Part shown: positions 34,923 through 44,304 of the stretch, piece after piece | Layout of the letters: every line of letters begins with the position of its first letter | How positions within the stretch are numbered: position 1 is the first letter of the stretch | From: Deltaproteobacteria bacterium ADurb.Bin151 | GTDB taxonomy: Bacteria; Desulfobacterota; Syntrophia; Syntrophales; Smithellaceae | NCBI GenBank assembly: GCA_002070455.1 | Contig: MWDG01000006.1 | Span: forward strand, 1-64,000 | DNA: 64,000 nt | Direction of reading: 5' to 3' | Program-made: the position numbers and the translations under genes | The notes under the pieces: model-generated | Seen by the model: the letters and a program-made list of their open reading frames with translations, nothing else | Told to the model about the DNA's origin: nothing | Databases searched by the model: none

Positions 34923-35903
34923 TTATTTATTCTGCAATTTTTCCTTGAATATTTTGGTGTCTTTTTTAATTACAGCTTTGCGTTTCAATTTTTCCAGCCA
35001 CGCTGTAAATGCTGCATCTTCCTTATGAATCCGGATGTCGGCAAGAATATCTTCCTTGCATTCTTCAAAAGTCCGGGTTCGGGCCGGATATTTCTCTCTT
35101 ACTTTGAAGATATGGTATCCATAAAGGCTTTTCACAATCGGGCTGATGATGCCCACGGGTAAATGAAAAATCGTATCATCCAGCGGTTCCGGCATAGTCT
35201 GTTTTGTGATCAAACCCAGATCACCGCCGCGTGAAGCCTCAGGGCCGATGGATTCCTGGACCGCAACGCTGGAAAAATCGTCGCCTTTTTCCAATCGGGC
35301 TTTTATTGCACGGGCCTTTTCCGGATTCCTGACAACAACTTGTGACACACGGACCCGCTCTTCAGCTTTGCATCGGTCGGGATTTTTATGAAAGTAATCT
35401 TTTGCTTCGTCCTCCGAAACAAGGACGGACGCGTTTACATCCGCGGCCACCACTTTGTCCATCAGCATTTCTTTTTGAATTTCTTCACGCCACTCATTGT
35501 ATTGCACATTTTGTGCAATGAGAAAATCAAAAAAATGATCGCCGTAATCTTTCCGGAGATCGAGCACCTTCTGCTCCAGTTCCGTGTTGCTTACCGCCAG
35601 GTTCAATTGGCCTGCCCTCTGAAGAATAATTTTCTCCGTGATCATGGATTCCAGGATTTCTTCTTCGAGCATTCTCCGCTTACTCAAAGAATCAGGCAGG
35701 GCTCCCGGCGGCAGAATGCTTTTCCGGGTGTTCAGCCGCTTTTGATATTCATCATAATAGATTTTTTCATCGTTTACCGTGGCGATGTATTCCCGATCGG
35801 ACAAATCATCCCTGCTGCAGGAAACAACGAGGCACACGATCCCCAGAAGAACCAGGGACATGGAAGGTTTTTGCATATTCTTTGTAATAATCGAAGGTTT
35901 CAT
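34923..35903 (-). CDS. Parvulin-type peptidyl-prolyl isomerase lipoprotein
   Basis: A 326-aa lipoprotein (lipobox VVSC, about residues 26-29) with a SurA/PrsA-like N-terminal chaperone region and a parvulin domain (VRVSQVVVRNPEKARAI, ASRGGDLGLITKQTMP, LYGYHIFKV). It probably works with the soluble SurA encoded 18 bases downstream; the membrane anchor suggests a tethered division of labour, which is an inference. The start has a weak ribosome binding site. Confidence 0.83.
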   Translation of the reverse strand: MKPSIITKNMQKPSMSLVLLGIVCLVVSCSRDDLSDREYIATVNDEKIYYDEYQKRLNTRKSILPPGALPDSLSKRRMLEEEILESMITEKIILQRAGQLNLAVSNTELEQKVLDLRKDYGDHFFDFLIAQNVQYNEWREEIQKEMLMDKVVAADVNASVLVSEDEAKDYFHKNPDRCKAEERVRVSQVVVRNPEKARAIKARLEKGDDFSSVAVQESIGPEASRGGDLGLITKQTMPEPLDDTIFHLPVGIISPIVKSLYGYHIFKVREKYPARTRTFEECKEDILADIRIHKEDAAFTAWLEKLKRKAVIKKDTKIFKEKLQNK

Positions 35904-35935
35904 GTTATTCTTAACTTTGTATAGCTCGATAATGA

Positions 35936-38900
35936 TTATTGGGCAAGCATCTTTAAAAGCTCTTCAGCCTGATCCAGTATTTCAGGTGCAGTTGCCGCCT
36001 GGGCCGGCATAAACAGCCTGAAATCGGGCGTAAAACGTAAGCCTTTGATTTTCTTGCGGGTTAAAGTGATGATCCTGGCTGGATCAATCGATGATGTTTC
36101 CCGGAAATGCAGATAAAAATATTTGCCGTCATATCCCATTTTTTTTGCGGATAACGGCTTCAGCCTGTTTCGGATACTGATCACACGCAAAAGATTGTCC
36201 GCTTCCTGCGGCAATGGTCCATAGCATTCGGCAAGTTCACCCCGGATTTCGTCGAGCTCTTCCGGGTTTTCCGCGAGAGATATTCTTTTGTATAAAATCA
36301 GCCTCTGGTGAACATCTTCGACATAATTTTCAGGAAGAAAAGCGGAAATCCCCATTTGAATTTCCGGAAGGGGTTCTTCAACCGGCGGAGTTTTCCCCTG
36401 GATTTCCCGTACGGTCTTTTCCATCAGTTCGGTATAAAGTTCATAACCGATGGCGGAAATGTGTCCTGCCTGGGACAGGCCCAGAAGGTTACCGCCTCCG
36501 CGGATTTCCAGGTCATTATAAGCGATGCGGAAACCGGAACCCGGTTCGGAAAATTCTTTGATCGATTGAAGGCGCTTCATCGCGTCGCGCGAAAGGAGGG
36601 CCCCTTTTGGCAGGAGCAGGTAAGCACAGGCTTCCTGATTGCCCCGTCCCACACGGCCGCGGATCTGGTAAAGTTGGGACAGGCCGAATCGGTCGGCACG
36701 GTTAATCAGGATGGTATTTGCCGAGGGAATATCCAGGCCCGATCCGATAATCGTCGTGCAGACCAGTACATCAAATTCATGCCGGATAAACTGTGCCATG
36801 GTTTTTTCAATTTCTGCCGGTTTCATCTGGCCGTGTACCACGCCGACCCTGGCCTTGCCGACCAGTCGCTGTACCAGATGGGCGATGGAATAGATCGATC
36901 TCACCCGGTCGTGGACAAAAAACACCTGGCCGCCCCTTGCCATTTCTGCTTCGATGGCCGCCCCGATCGTATCTTCATCAAATTCCAGAACATAAGTTTT
37001 AATCGGCTGACGCTCCCGGGGCGGGGTGTTGATAATGGACAAATCCCGGATGCCGACCAGCGAAAGATGCAGCGTGCGCGGGATCGGCGTGGCCGAAAGT
37101 GTCAGGACATCCACCAGGGTCCGCATCTTTTTGAGCTTCTCCTTGTGCTGCACACCGAATCGCTGTTCTTCATCAATAATGACCAGCCCCAGATTCTTAA
37201 AATCCACGTCTTTTTGCAGCAGGCGATGCGTTCCGATGACGATATCCAGTTTCCCGAGGCGCAGTTCTGTCAGGGTTTTTTTGGTTTGGGTGGAACTCTT
37301 AAAACGGTTCAGCACGTCGACGCGGATCGGGAAATCGGCCAGACGCTCCGAGAAGGTCGCATAGTGCTGCTCGGCGAGAATGGTTGTCGGCGCCAGAAGA
37401 GCCGCCTGTCTGCCGTCCATGACTGCGCGGAACGCGGCACGCAGGGCGACTTCCGTTTTGCCGAAGCCCGCGTCCCCGCAGATCAGCCGGTCCATAGGTT
37501 TGACATTATCCATGTCTTCATGGATATCTTCAATGGCCCTGGCCTGATCGGGGGTTTCTTCAAACGGAAAGGTCGAACAGAATTCCTCGTAGATGCGGTC
37601 CGGCGGAGCAAAAGATTTTCGTTCCATCGCCTCTCTTGCCGCGTAGATGGCCGTCAGCTCCTCGGCTACATCACGCATGGATTTTTTAACCCGTTCCTTG
37701 ACGGCGTCCCATGATGTTCCACCCATCTTTTCAATTTTCGGTTGATAGCCGTCCGGTCCAAGATAGCGCTGGATTTTTTCAAGGGAGTTCACCGGCAGGT
37801 AGAGTTTGTCTCCCTCTGCATACTCGATCACCAGAAAATCGTTTTCAATAATGCCCACAGTGATTTTCCGCAGGCCGCGATAAATTCCGATCCCGAAATC
37901 CGTATGGACAACAAAGTCTCCCTCTTTGAGATCGCCAAAGGACTTTAAAAAATAGCCTTCCCGGACCGGCCGGATCCTGCCGCGGGAAGTCTTTTTGACA
38001 AAAATTTCCTCTCCGCTGATAAAAGCAAATCTCATGGCTTCCAGCACAAAACTGCCCGATATTTTCCCTTCCAGCAGAAAGAGCCCCGAATCGTCGCCCA
38101 GGTTACGGATGGTTTCCAGAAGAGGCGTTCCGGAAGGCAGAATCTGCACATGCAGATCATAGCCCGCGAACAGATGTGCGATCCGGAGATTGTCTTCCGG
38201 TGTTGGAGAAAAAAGGAAAACTGTCATTTGTCCGGACAACCACTGCTTGATTTTATTCGCTGTATTGCGAAGAAGCGCCTCTTCCTTCACTTCACCGGCC
38301 AGCGGTTCGGTGGCCATCATCTCCCGGGGGGCCTGAATCGTTACGGATGGATTCTGCTGATCGTTGCTGTCCAGCATCAGACCGGAAAGGCGGACCTGCC
38401 TGAATCCGGCCAGTTTGGCCCAAAGCGTTTCTGAATCCAGGTAAACGCCATCACTTTCCAAATAAAATTTCCCGCCAGTCTTTGCCTTGTAAAGCAACCT
38501 GTCCATACTGGCTTCGGTGGCTTGTGCGGCCTGTCTTATCGCCAGTACATCGTTGAGAATGAACCGGGTGTTGTTTGGCAGGTAGTCAAAAATACTGGAG
38601 AGTTTTTGTGGTTCAGGAATGTTCGGTTCACCCTGGTCTTCGTAGAACAGGGGCAGAAAAATCGGGTTGACGGATGAAGCGGATTGTTGTCTGAGCGTCT
38701 CTGTAAGTCTGCTGCGAAGATCCCGCGAAAGATCCAGATCATCGGCCCGCCGTTTGATATTGCCAATGGCAAGGTTTCGTCTTGTTTCGTCGATCAGAAT
38801 TTCACTTGCCGGTCCGAGCATAAAGGCGTCAATTTTCCCTCCCGAACGCTGTGTTGTGCAGTCAAAACGGCGGATTGATTCGATTTCGTCACCGGCCATT

Positions 38901-39499
38901 TCCAGACGCAGCGGTTCGGGCTCACTGGGCGGGAATACATCGAGAATATTGCCTCGCAGGCTGTATTCTCCCCGTTCTTCCACCAGAGAAACTCTCTGAT
39001 ATCCGCCGGCCGAGAGCCTGGCGGGAAACTCTTCCATCAGCAGGATATCCCCTGTCGAAATGATTTTCAGATAATGCTGAAATTCCGAAAAGGGCATCAC
39101 TTTCTGCATGCAGGCGGCAAAGCAGGTGACAATGATTTTACGGCTGTCCACCTGCAGCCTTGTCAGCACGTTGAGCCTGGCGAGTTCTTCTTCACGCTGA
39201 AGGGCGAACATGTCAATGGAAAGAAAATCCAGCGGGGGGTAATGTAGAACGGGCTCTTCACCCAGAAAGAGTGTGAGGTTACGTGCGAAATCGGTAGCCT
39301 CTTTGGCTGTGGGGCAAACGATGGTGATGGGGTCGGCCAGATGGTCAAAGATAACGGCTGTCAGAAAAGCACGGGCGGCATCCGTAAGACCGTGAACATC
39401 GATGATACGTGTTTCTTTTTCGAGCAGTTCCAGAAGCTCGCGCACGGGAGGGGCCGTACGAAGCATTTTCTTATCAATGATTTTTCTCAATGAAGTCAA
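35936..39499 (-). CDS. mfd: Transcription-repair coupling factor
   Basis: Removes stalled RNA polymerase and recruits UvrA. 1187 aa, the usual Mfd size, with UvrB-homology region, polymerase-interacting domain (EYAEGDKLYLPV), superfamily 2 helicase motifs (CGDAGFGKTEVALRAAF, IIDEEQRFG) and the C-terminal TRCF domain. The start is uncertain: TTG at 39499 has a poor ribosome binding site, and ATG 11 codons later (39466) is an alternative. It shares a strand with the parvulin genes and nadA. Confidence 0.95.
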   Translation of the reverse strand: MTSLRKIIDKKMLRTAPPVRELLELLEKETRIIDVHGLTDAARAFLTAVIFDHLADPITIVCPTAKEATDFARNLTLFLGEEPVLHYPPLDFLSIDMFALQREEELARLNVLTRLQVDSRKIIVTCFAACMQKVMPFSEFQHYLKIISTGDILLMEEFPARLSAGGYQRVSLVEERGEYSLRGNILDVFPPSEPEPLRLEMAGDEIESIRRFDCTTQRSGGKIDAFMLGPASEILIDETRRNLAIGNIKRRADDLDLSRDLRSRLTETLRQQSASSVNPIFLPLFYEDQGEPNIPEPQKLSSIFDYLPNNTRFILNDVLAIRQAAQATEASMDRLLYKAKTGGKFYLESDGVYLDSETLWAKLAGFRQVRLSGLMLDSNDQQNPSVTIQAPREMMATEPLAGEVKEEALLRNTANKIKQWLSGQMTVFLFSPTPEDNLRIAHLFAGYDLHVQILPSGTPLLETIRNLGDDSGLFLLEGKISGSFVLEAMRFAFISGEEIFVKKTSRGRIRPVREGYFLKSFGDLKEGDFVVHTDFGIGIYRGLRKITVGIIENDFLVIEYAEGDKLYLPVNSLEKIQRYLGPDGYQPKIEKMGGTSWDAVKERVKKSMRDVAEELTAIYAAREAMERKSFAPPDRIYEEFCSTFPFEETPDQARAIEDIHEDMDNVKPMDRLICGDAGFGKTEVALRAAFRAVMDGRQAALLAPTTILAEQHYATFSERLADFPIRVDVLNRFKSSTQTKKTLTELRLGKLDIVIGTHRLLQKDVDFKNLGLVIIDEEQRFGVQHKEKLKKMRTLVDVLTLSATPIPRTLHLSLVGIRDLSIINTPPRERQPIKTYVLEFDEDTIGAAIEAEMARGGQVFFVHDRVRSIYSIAHLVQRLVGKARVGVVHGQMKPAEIEKTMAQFIRHEFDVLVCTTIIGSGLDIPSANTILINRADRFGLSQLYQIRGRVGRGNQEACAYLLLPKGALLSRDAMKRLQSIKEFSEPGSGFRIAYNDLEIRGGGNLLGLSQAGHISAIGYELYTELMEKTVREIQGKTPPVEEPLPEIQMGISAFLPENYVEDVHQRLILYKRISLAENPEELDEIRGELAECYGPLPQEADNLLRVISIRNRLKPLSAKKMGYDGKYFYLHFRETSSIDPARIITLTRKKIKGLRFTPDFRLFMPAQAATAPEILDQAEELLKMLAQ

Positions 39500-39521
39500 T
39501 CCAAACGGCTAAAACGGCCGA

Positions 39522-40454
39522 TTAAGATGCCGTAAGCATTCTGTCCAAAGCATTTTTCGCGGCCTTACCGATGTCGCGGGGAACGGTGATCACCGGCTGC
39601 ATGGTTTCCAATGACCGTTCAATGTCGTCCAGGGTTATTTTTTTCATATCGATGCAAACCAGAGAGGGAGATGCGGGGATGAAGATTTTTCCAGGATTTT
39701 GTTTTTGCAGTTCGGTCAGAATGCCTTCCTCTGTTCCGATGATGATTTGGTTTGCGTTCGTTTCACGGGCAAAACGGATAATTGCTGATGTGCTGCCGAC
39801 AAAATCGGCGAGGGCCAGCACTTCCTGACGGCATTCCGGGTGTGCCGCAAAAGGTGCCTGCGGGTATTTCTGTTTGCATTCCCTGACTTCCTCGACGGTC
39901 AGCGCCTGATGAATCGGGCAGCAGCCTTTCCAGGCAATGATCTGTCTGCCGGTGACGGATGCCACATGCCTCGCCAGGTTGCCGTCAGGCAGCATGACGA
40001 CCTTTTTTGCCGGTGGCAATGTCTTGATAATTTTAAGCGCGTTGGACGATGTGCAGCAGATGTCGCTTTCGGCTTTCACTTCCGCGGTGGAATTGACGTA
40101 GGCCATAAAAACAGCATCGGGTTCTTCCATTTTCATTTTTTTGACCGAAGCAGCGTCGGCCATATCAGCCAGGGGGCATCCGGCGTCTACGCGCGGCAAA
40201 AGAATGGTTTTTTGAGGTGAGAGCATGGCTGCGCTTTGCGCCATAAAATGAACGCCCGCGAAGACGATGACTTTCGCATCCGAGCTTGCTGCCGACTGGG
40301 CAAGCAAAAGCGAATCGCCAAGGACATCGGCTATTTCCTGAATTTCCGGCCTGGCATAGAAGTGAACCAGTAAAATCCCCTCTTTATCGGCCAGCATTTT
40401 ACGAATTTTTCTCTGTTGGGAAGTCATCAATCGTTTCCTTTTATTCATTTGCAT
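39522..40454 (-). CDS. nadA: Quinolinate synthase A
   Basis: Condenses iminoaspartate and dihydroxyacetone phosphate to quinolinate for NAD synthesis. A 310-aa protein with the three cluster-ligand regions of NadA: CCTSSNA, GCCPIHQ and the late VCIDMKKITLDDIE, along with HPECR and GTEEGIL. Three in-frame ATGs occur at the start; GGGAG precedes the first two. A terminator-like hairpin lies on the opposite strand 50 bases upstream. nadB and nadC are not seen. Confidence 0.93.
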   Translation of the reverse strand: MQMNKRKRLMTSQQRKIRKMLADKEGILLVHFYARPEIQEIADVLGDSLLLAQSAASSDAKVIVFAGVHFMAQSAAMLSPQKTILLPRVDAGCPLADMADAASVKKMKMEEPDAVFMAYVNSTAEVKAESDICCTSSNALKIIKTLPPAKKVVMLPDGNLARHVASVTGRQIIAWKGCCPIHQALTVEEVRECKQKYPQAPFAAHPECRQEVLALADFVGSTSAIIRFARETNANQIIIGTEEGILTELQKQNPGKIFIPASPSLVCIDMKKITLDDIERSLETMQPVITVPRDIGKAAKNALDRMLTAS

Positions 40455-40507
40455 TCTCCCTATCGCAAAAGTCCGCTTAATTCAAGGGGAAGAAAGGATC
40501 GAGGATC

Positions 40508-40529
40508 AAGGGGCCTTGCCCCTTTTTTT
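40508..40529 (+). terminator. Terminator facing moeA, just upstream of its promoter
   Basis: A 7-bp stem (AAGGGGC/GCCCCTT) with a three-base loop and five or more T, oriented toward moeA. No gene on this strand ends here, so it would stop transcripts antisense to nadA or act as an attenuator. The moeA promoter candidate begins three bases later. Confidence 0.6.
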
Positions 40530-40531
40530 AA

Positions 40532-40559
40532 TTGACAAGCAAAAAGTCTTTGATAAGGT
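40532..40559 (+). promoter_or_regulatory. Candidate promoter of moeA
   Basis: TTGACA at 40532-40537, 16-base spacer, TAAGGT at 40554-40559 (3 of 6). A transcript starting near 40566 would include the GGAG at 40577 and favour the ATG at 40590. Confidence 0.4.
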
Positions 40560-40589
40560 GCACAAGTTAAAATGGATGGAGAAAATATC

Positions 40590-41831
40590 ATGATTTCCGT
40601 GGAAAAGGCGCTTGAAACCATTCTTGCAGATTGTCGCCCGCTGGGATTCGAAAAAGTCAATATTCTGGAAGCTTCAGGCAGGGTGATGGGAGAAGATGTT
40701 ATTGCGCAGCGTGATATTCCCCCTGCGCCGAATTCAGCGAAGGACGGCTATGCTGTTCGCTCAAGTGATACAAAAGGAGCGAACAGCCGAAACCCTTTGG
40801 AACTAAAGGTGATTGAAACCATTGCAGCGGGCAGTCTTCCCCGTAAAACAGTGAACAAAGGCCAGGCAGCCCGCATAATGACCGGTGCCATGATTCCCAA
40901 AGGCGCGGACGCAGTGGTTCTTAGGGAAGAAGCGGAAGAAAAAGACAAAACCGTCATGATCAAGACCCCGGTGCTTCAGGGCGTTGAAGTCCGTTTTGCC
41001 GGTGAAGATGTTAAAAAAGGTGAACTTGTTATTCAAAAGGGCAGCGTTTTGCGTCCTGGGCACATCGGTATGCTTGCCGCGTTGGGAAAGGCGTTTGTCA
41101 CGGTTTATCAGAAACCCCGGGTAGCGATTCTTTGCACCGGCGATGAACTGGTCGAACTGGAGACGGACCCACCTCCGGGGAAAATTGTCAATTCCAACAG
41201 CTATTCTCTTGCCGCCCAGGTTCGGGAATGCGGTGGTGTCCCGATTCTGTTGGGTATCGGTCGTGACAGCAGGTCTGATCTGGCGGAAAAATTTCAGGTT
41301 GCGGGTCGGGCCGACGTGGTTCTCTCTTCCGGCGGCGTCTCGGTCGGCGATTACGATTTCGTGAAAGACGTGATGGCGGATTTGGGCAATGCCATGCATT
41401 TTTGGAAGGTGGCCATGCGTCCGGGTAAACCAATGGCCTTTGGATCCGTAAACGGTGTTCCGCTTTTCGGTTTGCCCGGCAATCCTGTTGCCGTCATGGT
41501 TTCGTTTGAACAGCTGGTCCGTCCCTACCTTTTGAAGATGCAGGGACACACACAAATTTTCCGTCAGATCTTCAAGGCGGTGAGCGCTCAGAGCATCCGG
41601 AAGGAAACCGGTTTCAAACATTTTATGCGCGGGGTGGTTAAAAAAGAAAAGGATCGTTATGTCGTTTACCTGACCGGTGAGCAGGGGTCCGGTATTCTGA
41701 AGTCCATGGTGGAGGCCAATGCTTTTATGGTTCTGGATGAAAATGTTTCCTCCGTAAAAAAAGGGGATGAAGTGGTTGTGCAGATGCTCGATGAAACGAT
41801 TCTTAGAACAGATCTTCCCGGTTTCGGTTAG
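40590..41831 (+). CDS. moeA: Molybdopterin molybdenumtransferase
   Basis: Inserts molybdate (or tungstate) into adenylylated molybdopterin to finish the cofactor. 413 aa from the ATG at 40590, with MoeA landmarks SAKDGYAVR, GQAARIMTGAMIPKGADAVV, PRVAILCTGDELVE, SSGGVSVGDYDFVKD and GLPGNPVAVMVSFE. I prefer this start to the ATG six codons upstream because GGAG is well spaced and MISVEKAL is the usual MoeA beginning. The window also has moaC. Confidence 0.93.
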   Translation: MISVEKALETILADCRPLGFEKVNILEASGRVMGEDVIAQRDIPPAPNSAKDGYAVRSSDTKGANSRNPLELKVIETIAAGSLPRKTVNKGQAARIMTGAMIPKGADAVVLREEAEEKDKTVMIKTPVLQGVEVRFAGEDVKKGELVIQKGSVLRPGHIGMLAALGKAFVTVYQKPRVAILCTGDELVELETDPPPGKIVNSNSYSLAAQVRECGGVPILLGIGRDSRSDLAEKFQVAGRADVVLSSGGVSVGDYDFVKDVMADLGNAMHFWKVAMRPGKPMAFGSVNGVPLFGLPGNPVAVMVSFEQLVRPYLLKMQGHTQIFRQIFKAVSAQSIRKETGFKHFMRGVVKKEKDRYVVYLTGEQGSGILKSMVEANAFMVLDENVSSVKKGDEVVVQMLDETILRTDLPGFG

Positions 41832-41962
41832 AAAATTAGCTTTGCCGTGCCTGCATTTGTGGGGGTCACGCGAAAAAATCATAAAGCAAGTGAACAGGAT
41901 CAGGCTTTTTGCTGAAAGATAGAAAGCACTTTAAAATAAACAGGAAAAGAAAGGAATATTTT

Positions 41963-42667
41963 ATGCGTAAATCAATGATATTTATTTTTGTTGTTCTTAT
42001 CGGTCTTTGGGGTTGCTCTCCAGAGCCGCCGAAAACAGAGGAGCAGAAAGCATTCTATGCACTGGGTGCCCATCTCAATAAACAGTTGTCGGTTTTTGAC
42101 ATGTCTCCCGAGGAAATGAAATATGTTCAGATGGGGATGTCCGATGCATCTGCCGGCAAGAAGCTGGTTGCGGAGCCGGAAGATAACATGCAGAAACTTG
42201 CGGAAATGATAGAGTCGCGCATGAAAAAAGCCACGGAAAAACAAAAAGCGAAGTCCAAGGCATTTCTGGAAAAAGCCGCCGCCGAGAAAGGCGCGAAAAA
42301 AACCACGACCGGTCTGATTTACACCGAGATAAAAGCTGGAACAGGCGCACAGCCGAAAGCCACGGATGTCGTAAAAGTCCATTATGTGGGCAAGCTGATT
42401 GACGGGAAAGAATTTGACAGTTCCATCAAACGGGGCCAACCCGCGGAATTACCGCTGGGACAGGTATTCCCCTGCTGGGTGGAAGGGGTTGCCATGATGA
42501 AAGTGGGAGGCAAATCGAAGCTGGTGTGTCCTGCTGAAATTGCCTATGGCGATAAAGGGCGTCCGCCCGTAATTCCCGGAGGCGCAGCACTGGTGTTTGA
42601 AATTGAACTGCTGGATGTGAAACCGTCCGGGGAGGCATCCGCGCCAAAACCGGCAGGAAAAAAATAA
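41963..42667 (+). CDS. FKBP-type peptidyl-prolyl isomerase lipoprotein
   Basis: A 234-aa lipoprotein: signal with lipobox LWGC, a helical FkpA/Mip-like dimerisation region (about 25-115) and a C-terminal FKBP domain with VKVHYVGKLIDGKEFDSS, VEGVAMMKVGGKSKLVCP and a closing VFEIELLDV. It folds proteins in the periplasm. The start is set by AAAGGAATATTTT before ATG; 18 upstream codons of the open frame lack support. A strong terminator follows. Confidence 0.9.
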   Translation: MRKSMIFIFVVLIGLWGCSPEPPKTEEQKAFYALGAHLNKQLSVFDMSPEEMKYVQMGMSDASAGKKLVAEPEDNMQKLAEMIESRMKKATEKQKAKSKAFLEKAAAEKGAKKTTTGLIYTEIKAGTGAQPKATDVVKVHYVGKLIDGKEFDSSIKRGQPAELPLGQVFPCWVEGVAMMKVGGKSKLVCPAEIAYGDKGRPPVIPGGAALVFEIELLDVKPSGEASAPKPAGKK

Positions 42668-42698
42668 ATTAACCCTCAAAATCGATTCAATGATCATG

Positions 42699-42736
42699 AT
42701 GCAGGGGGGGGCGAAGCGCACCCCCCCTGCATTTTT
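42699..42736 (+). terminator. Rho-independent terminator of the FKBP gene
   Basis: A 12-bp G/C-rich stem (ATGCAGGGGGGG at 42699-42710 and its complement ending at 42732), about nine bases of loop, then five T. Confidence 0.88.
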
Positions 42737-42753
42737 ATCACAAGGAAGGTCAA

Positions 42754-44232
42754 ATGATTCATTCGATTCAGGAAAGCCCGCTTTATTCCATTGTCAATCC
42801 AAGAAGTATTGCTTTTTTCGGTGCGTCCAATAATTTTTTGCGAATGGGTTCCATGATGCTTTCATCGGTGCAGGCCCTTGGTTACGAAGGGGAAATATAC
42901 CCAATCCACAGGGAAGAAAAAGAGGTTCGCGGTTTAAAGGCTTATTCCAGCGTGATGGATCTTCCGGAAGTTCCGGACCTGGCGATCATCGTTTTGCCCA
43001 CGGACATTGTCTGCCCGACCATGGAGGATTGCGGGAAGAAGGGCATCCGTCATGCCATTGTGGTGTCGGGGGGGTTCCGGGAAGCCGGCCCCGAAGGCAT
43101 CGCCATCCAACAGGAACTGGAAACGATTGCCAATCGTTATGGCATCCGTTTTCTCGGACCGAACTGCCTCGGCGTTGCCAACATGCACCAAAAACTGAAT
43201 CCTACGACCATCACTGCGGAGGGTCCTCCCGGTTTTGTGGGGCTGGCGTCCCAAAGCGGCAGCTTTGTTACACAGATGTTTGATTATCTTCATCGCCACG
43301 GGATGGGGTTCAGTTCGGCATTGAGTGTCGGGAATGAGGCCAATATTGACATTGTCGATTGCCTGGAATATCTGGGTGCATGTCCCAACACGAAGGTGAT
43401 TACACTATACATTGAAGGAATAACCCGTGGCAGGAAGTTTGTAGAAGTAGCGAAAGCGATTACACCCCACAAGCCTGTTGTGGCTCTTTATGTAGGCGGT
43501 TCTGAAACAGGCAGGCAGGCGGGTCTTTCTCATACAGGCTCCATGTCAGGACCCAATGAAATCTATGACGGTGTCTTCCGCCAATGTGGTATCATTCGGG
43601 CGACGACGATCACGGAGCTCTTTGATTATGCTCTTGCTCTGGGTACGCTTCCACGGCCCGGGGGAAATCGTGTCATTATTCTAACGCACTCCGGAGGTCC
43701 GGGGGCCACGGCTGCCGATTCCTGCGGACGAGCGGGCCTTGCCCTGCCGCAGCTTTCCCCGGAAACATTAGATAAGTTGAAGCCCATGATTCCCAGAACA
43801 GCCAGTACAGCAAATCCGGTTGATCTGACGTACAACAGAGATTTTGCAGAAAGTTTCTTTGATATTCCCGACGTTCTGTTGTCGGAAAAAGATGCTGATA
43901 TGCTTCTGGCTTATATACTGTCTCCCGGAAGTTTCGCAGACCGGATTTTAAAGGAAATGGGGGTTCCAGAGGAATCAATCCCACTGGAACGGGAGAAACT
44001 TCTTAAGGAGCATTCCAGGGCTTTTGTCAGTTTGACCAAACGCCACCCCGGAAAACCGATCGTTGGTTTTACCTACCGCAGCCTGCAGGAAACCATGGTT
44101 CGATACCTGATCGATCGGGGTGTTCCTGTTTATCAGGATCCGGAACGAGCCGCCCGATCCATGGCGGCGGTGCTGCAATATTATCATAAACGCGATAGAA
44201 TGGTCCGGGAAGACAAAACAGGAGGGGTTTGA
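42754..44232 (+). CDS. ADP-forming acetate/acyl-CoA ligase, alpha-type subunit
   Basis: A 492-aa protein with the CoA-binding Rossmann domain (PRSIAFFGASNNF) and succinyl-CoA ligase-like domains of NDP-forming acyl-CoA synthetases: FLGPNCLGVAN, GLASQSGSFV and LSHTGSMSGP, whose His is the expected phospho-carrier. These enzymes make ATP from acyl-CoA and ADP plus phosphate. The ATP-grasp beta domain is not fused and not adjacent, so a partner must be encoded elsewhere. Ribosome binding site AAGGAAGGTCAA. A protein-acetyltransferase-like role is a less likely alternative as no GNAT domain is present. Confidence 0.82.
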   Translation: MIHSIQESPLYSIVNPRSIAFFGASNNFLRMGSMMLSSVQALGYEGEIYPIHREEKEVRGLKAYSSVMDLPEVPDLAIIVLPTDIVCPTMEDCGKKGIRHAIVVSGGFREAGPEGIAIQQELETIANRYGIRFLGPNCLGVANMHQKLNPTTITAEGPPGFVGLASQSGSFVTQMFDYLHRHGMGFSSALSVGNEANIDIVDCLEYLGACPNTKVITLYIEGITRGRKFVEVAKAITPHKPVVALYVGGSETGRQAGLSHTGSMSGPNEIYDGVFRQCGIIRATTITELFDYALALGTLPRPGGNRVIILTHSGGPGATAADSCGRAGLALPQLSPETLDKLKPMIPRTASTANPVDLTYNRDFAESFFDIPDVLLSEKDADMLLAYILSPGSFADRILKEMGVPEESIPLEREKLLKEHSRAFVSLTKRHPGKPIVGFTYRSLQETMVRYLIDRGVPVYQDPERAARSMAAVLQYYHKRDRMVREDKTGGV

Positions 44233-44304
44233 TGCCACTTTTTGTTTTGTATTGATCAGAAAATGGATCACGCGGGGAAAATGCCTGGCCGGGCGTATGA
44301 GTGT

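Noticed and set aside
36308-37714. 468-codon frame antisense to mfd
   Set aside because: Entirely within mfd coding sequence with no start signal; Phe/Arg-rich composition is typical of a shadow frame.
40803-41882. 359-codon frame antisense to moeA
   Set aside because: Full overlap with the conserved MoeA motifs and no translation signal.
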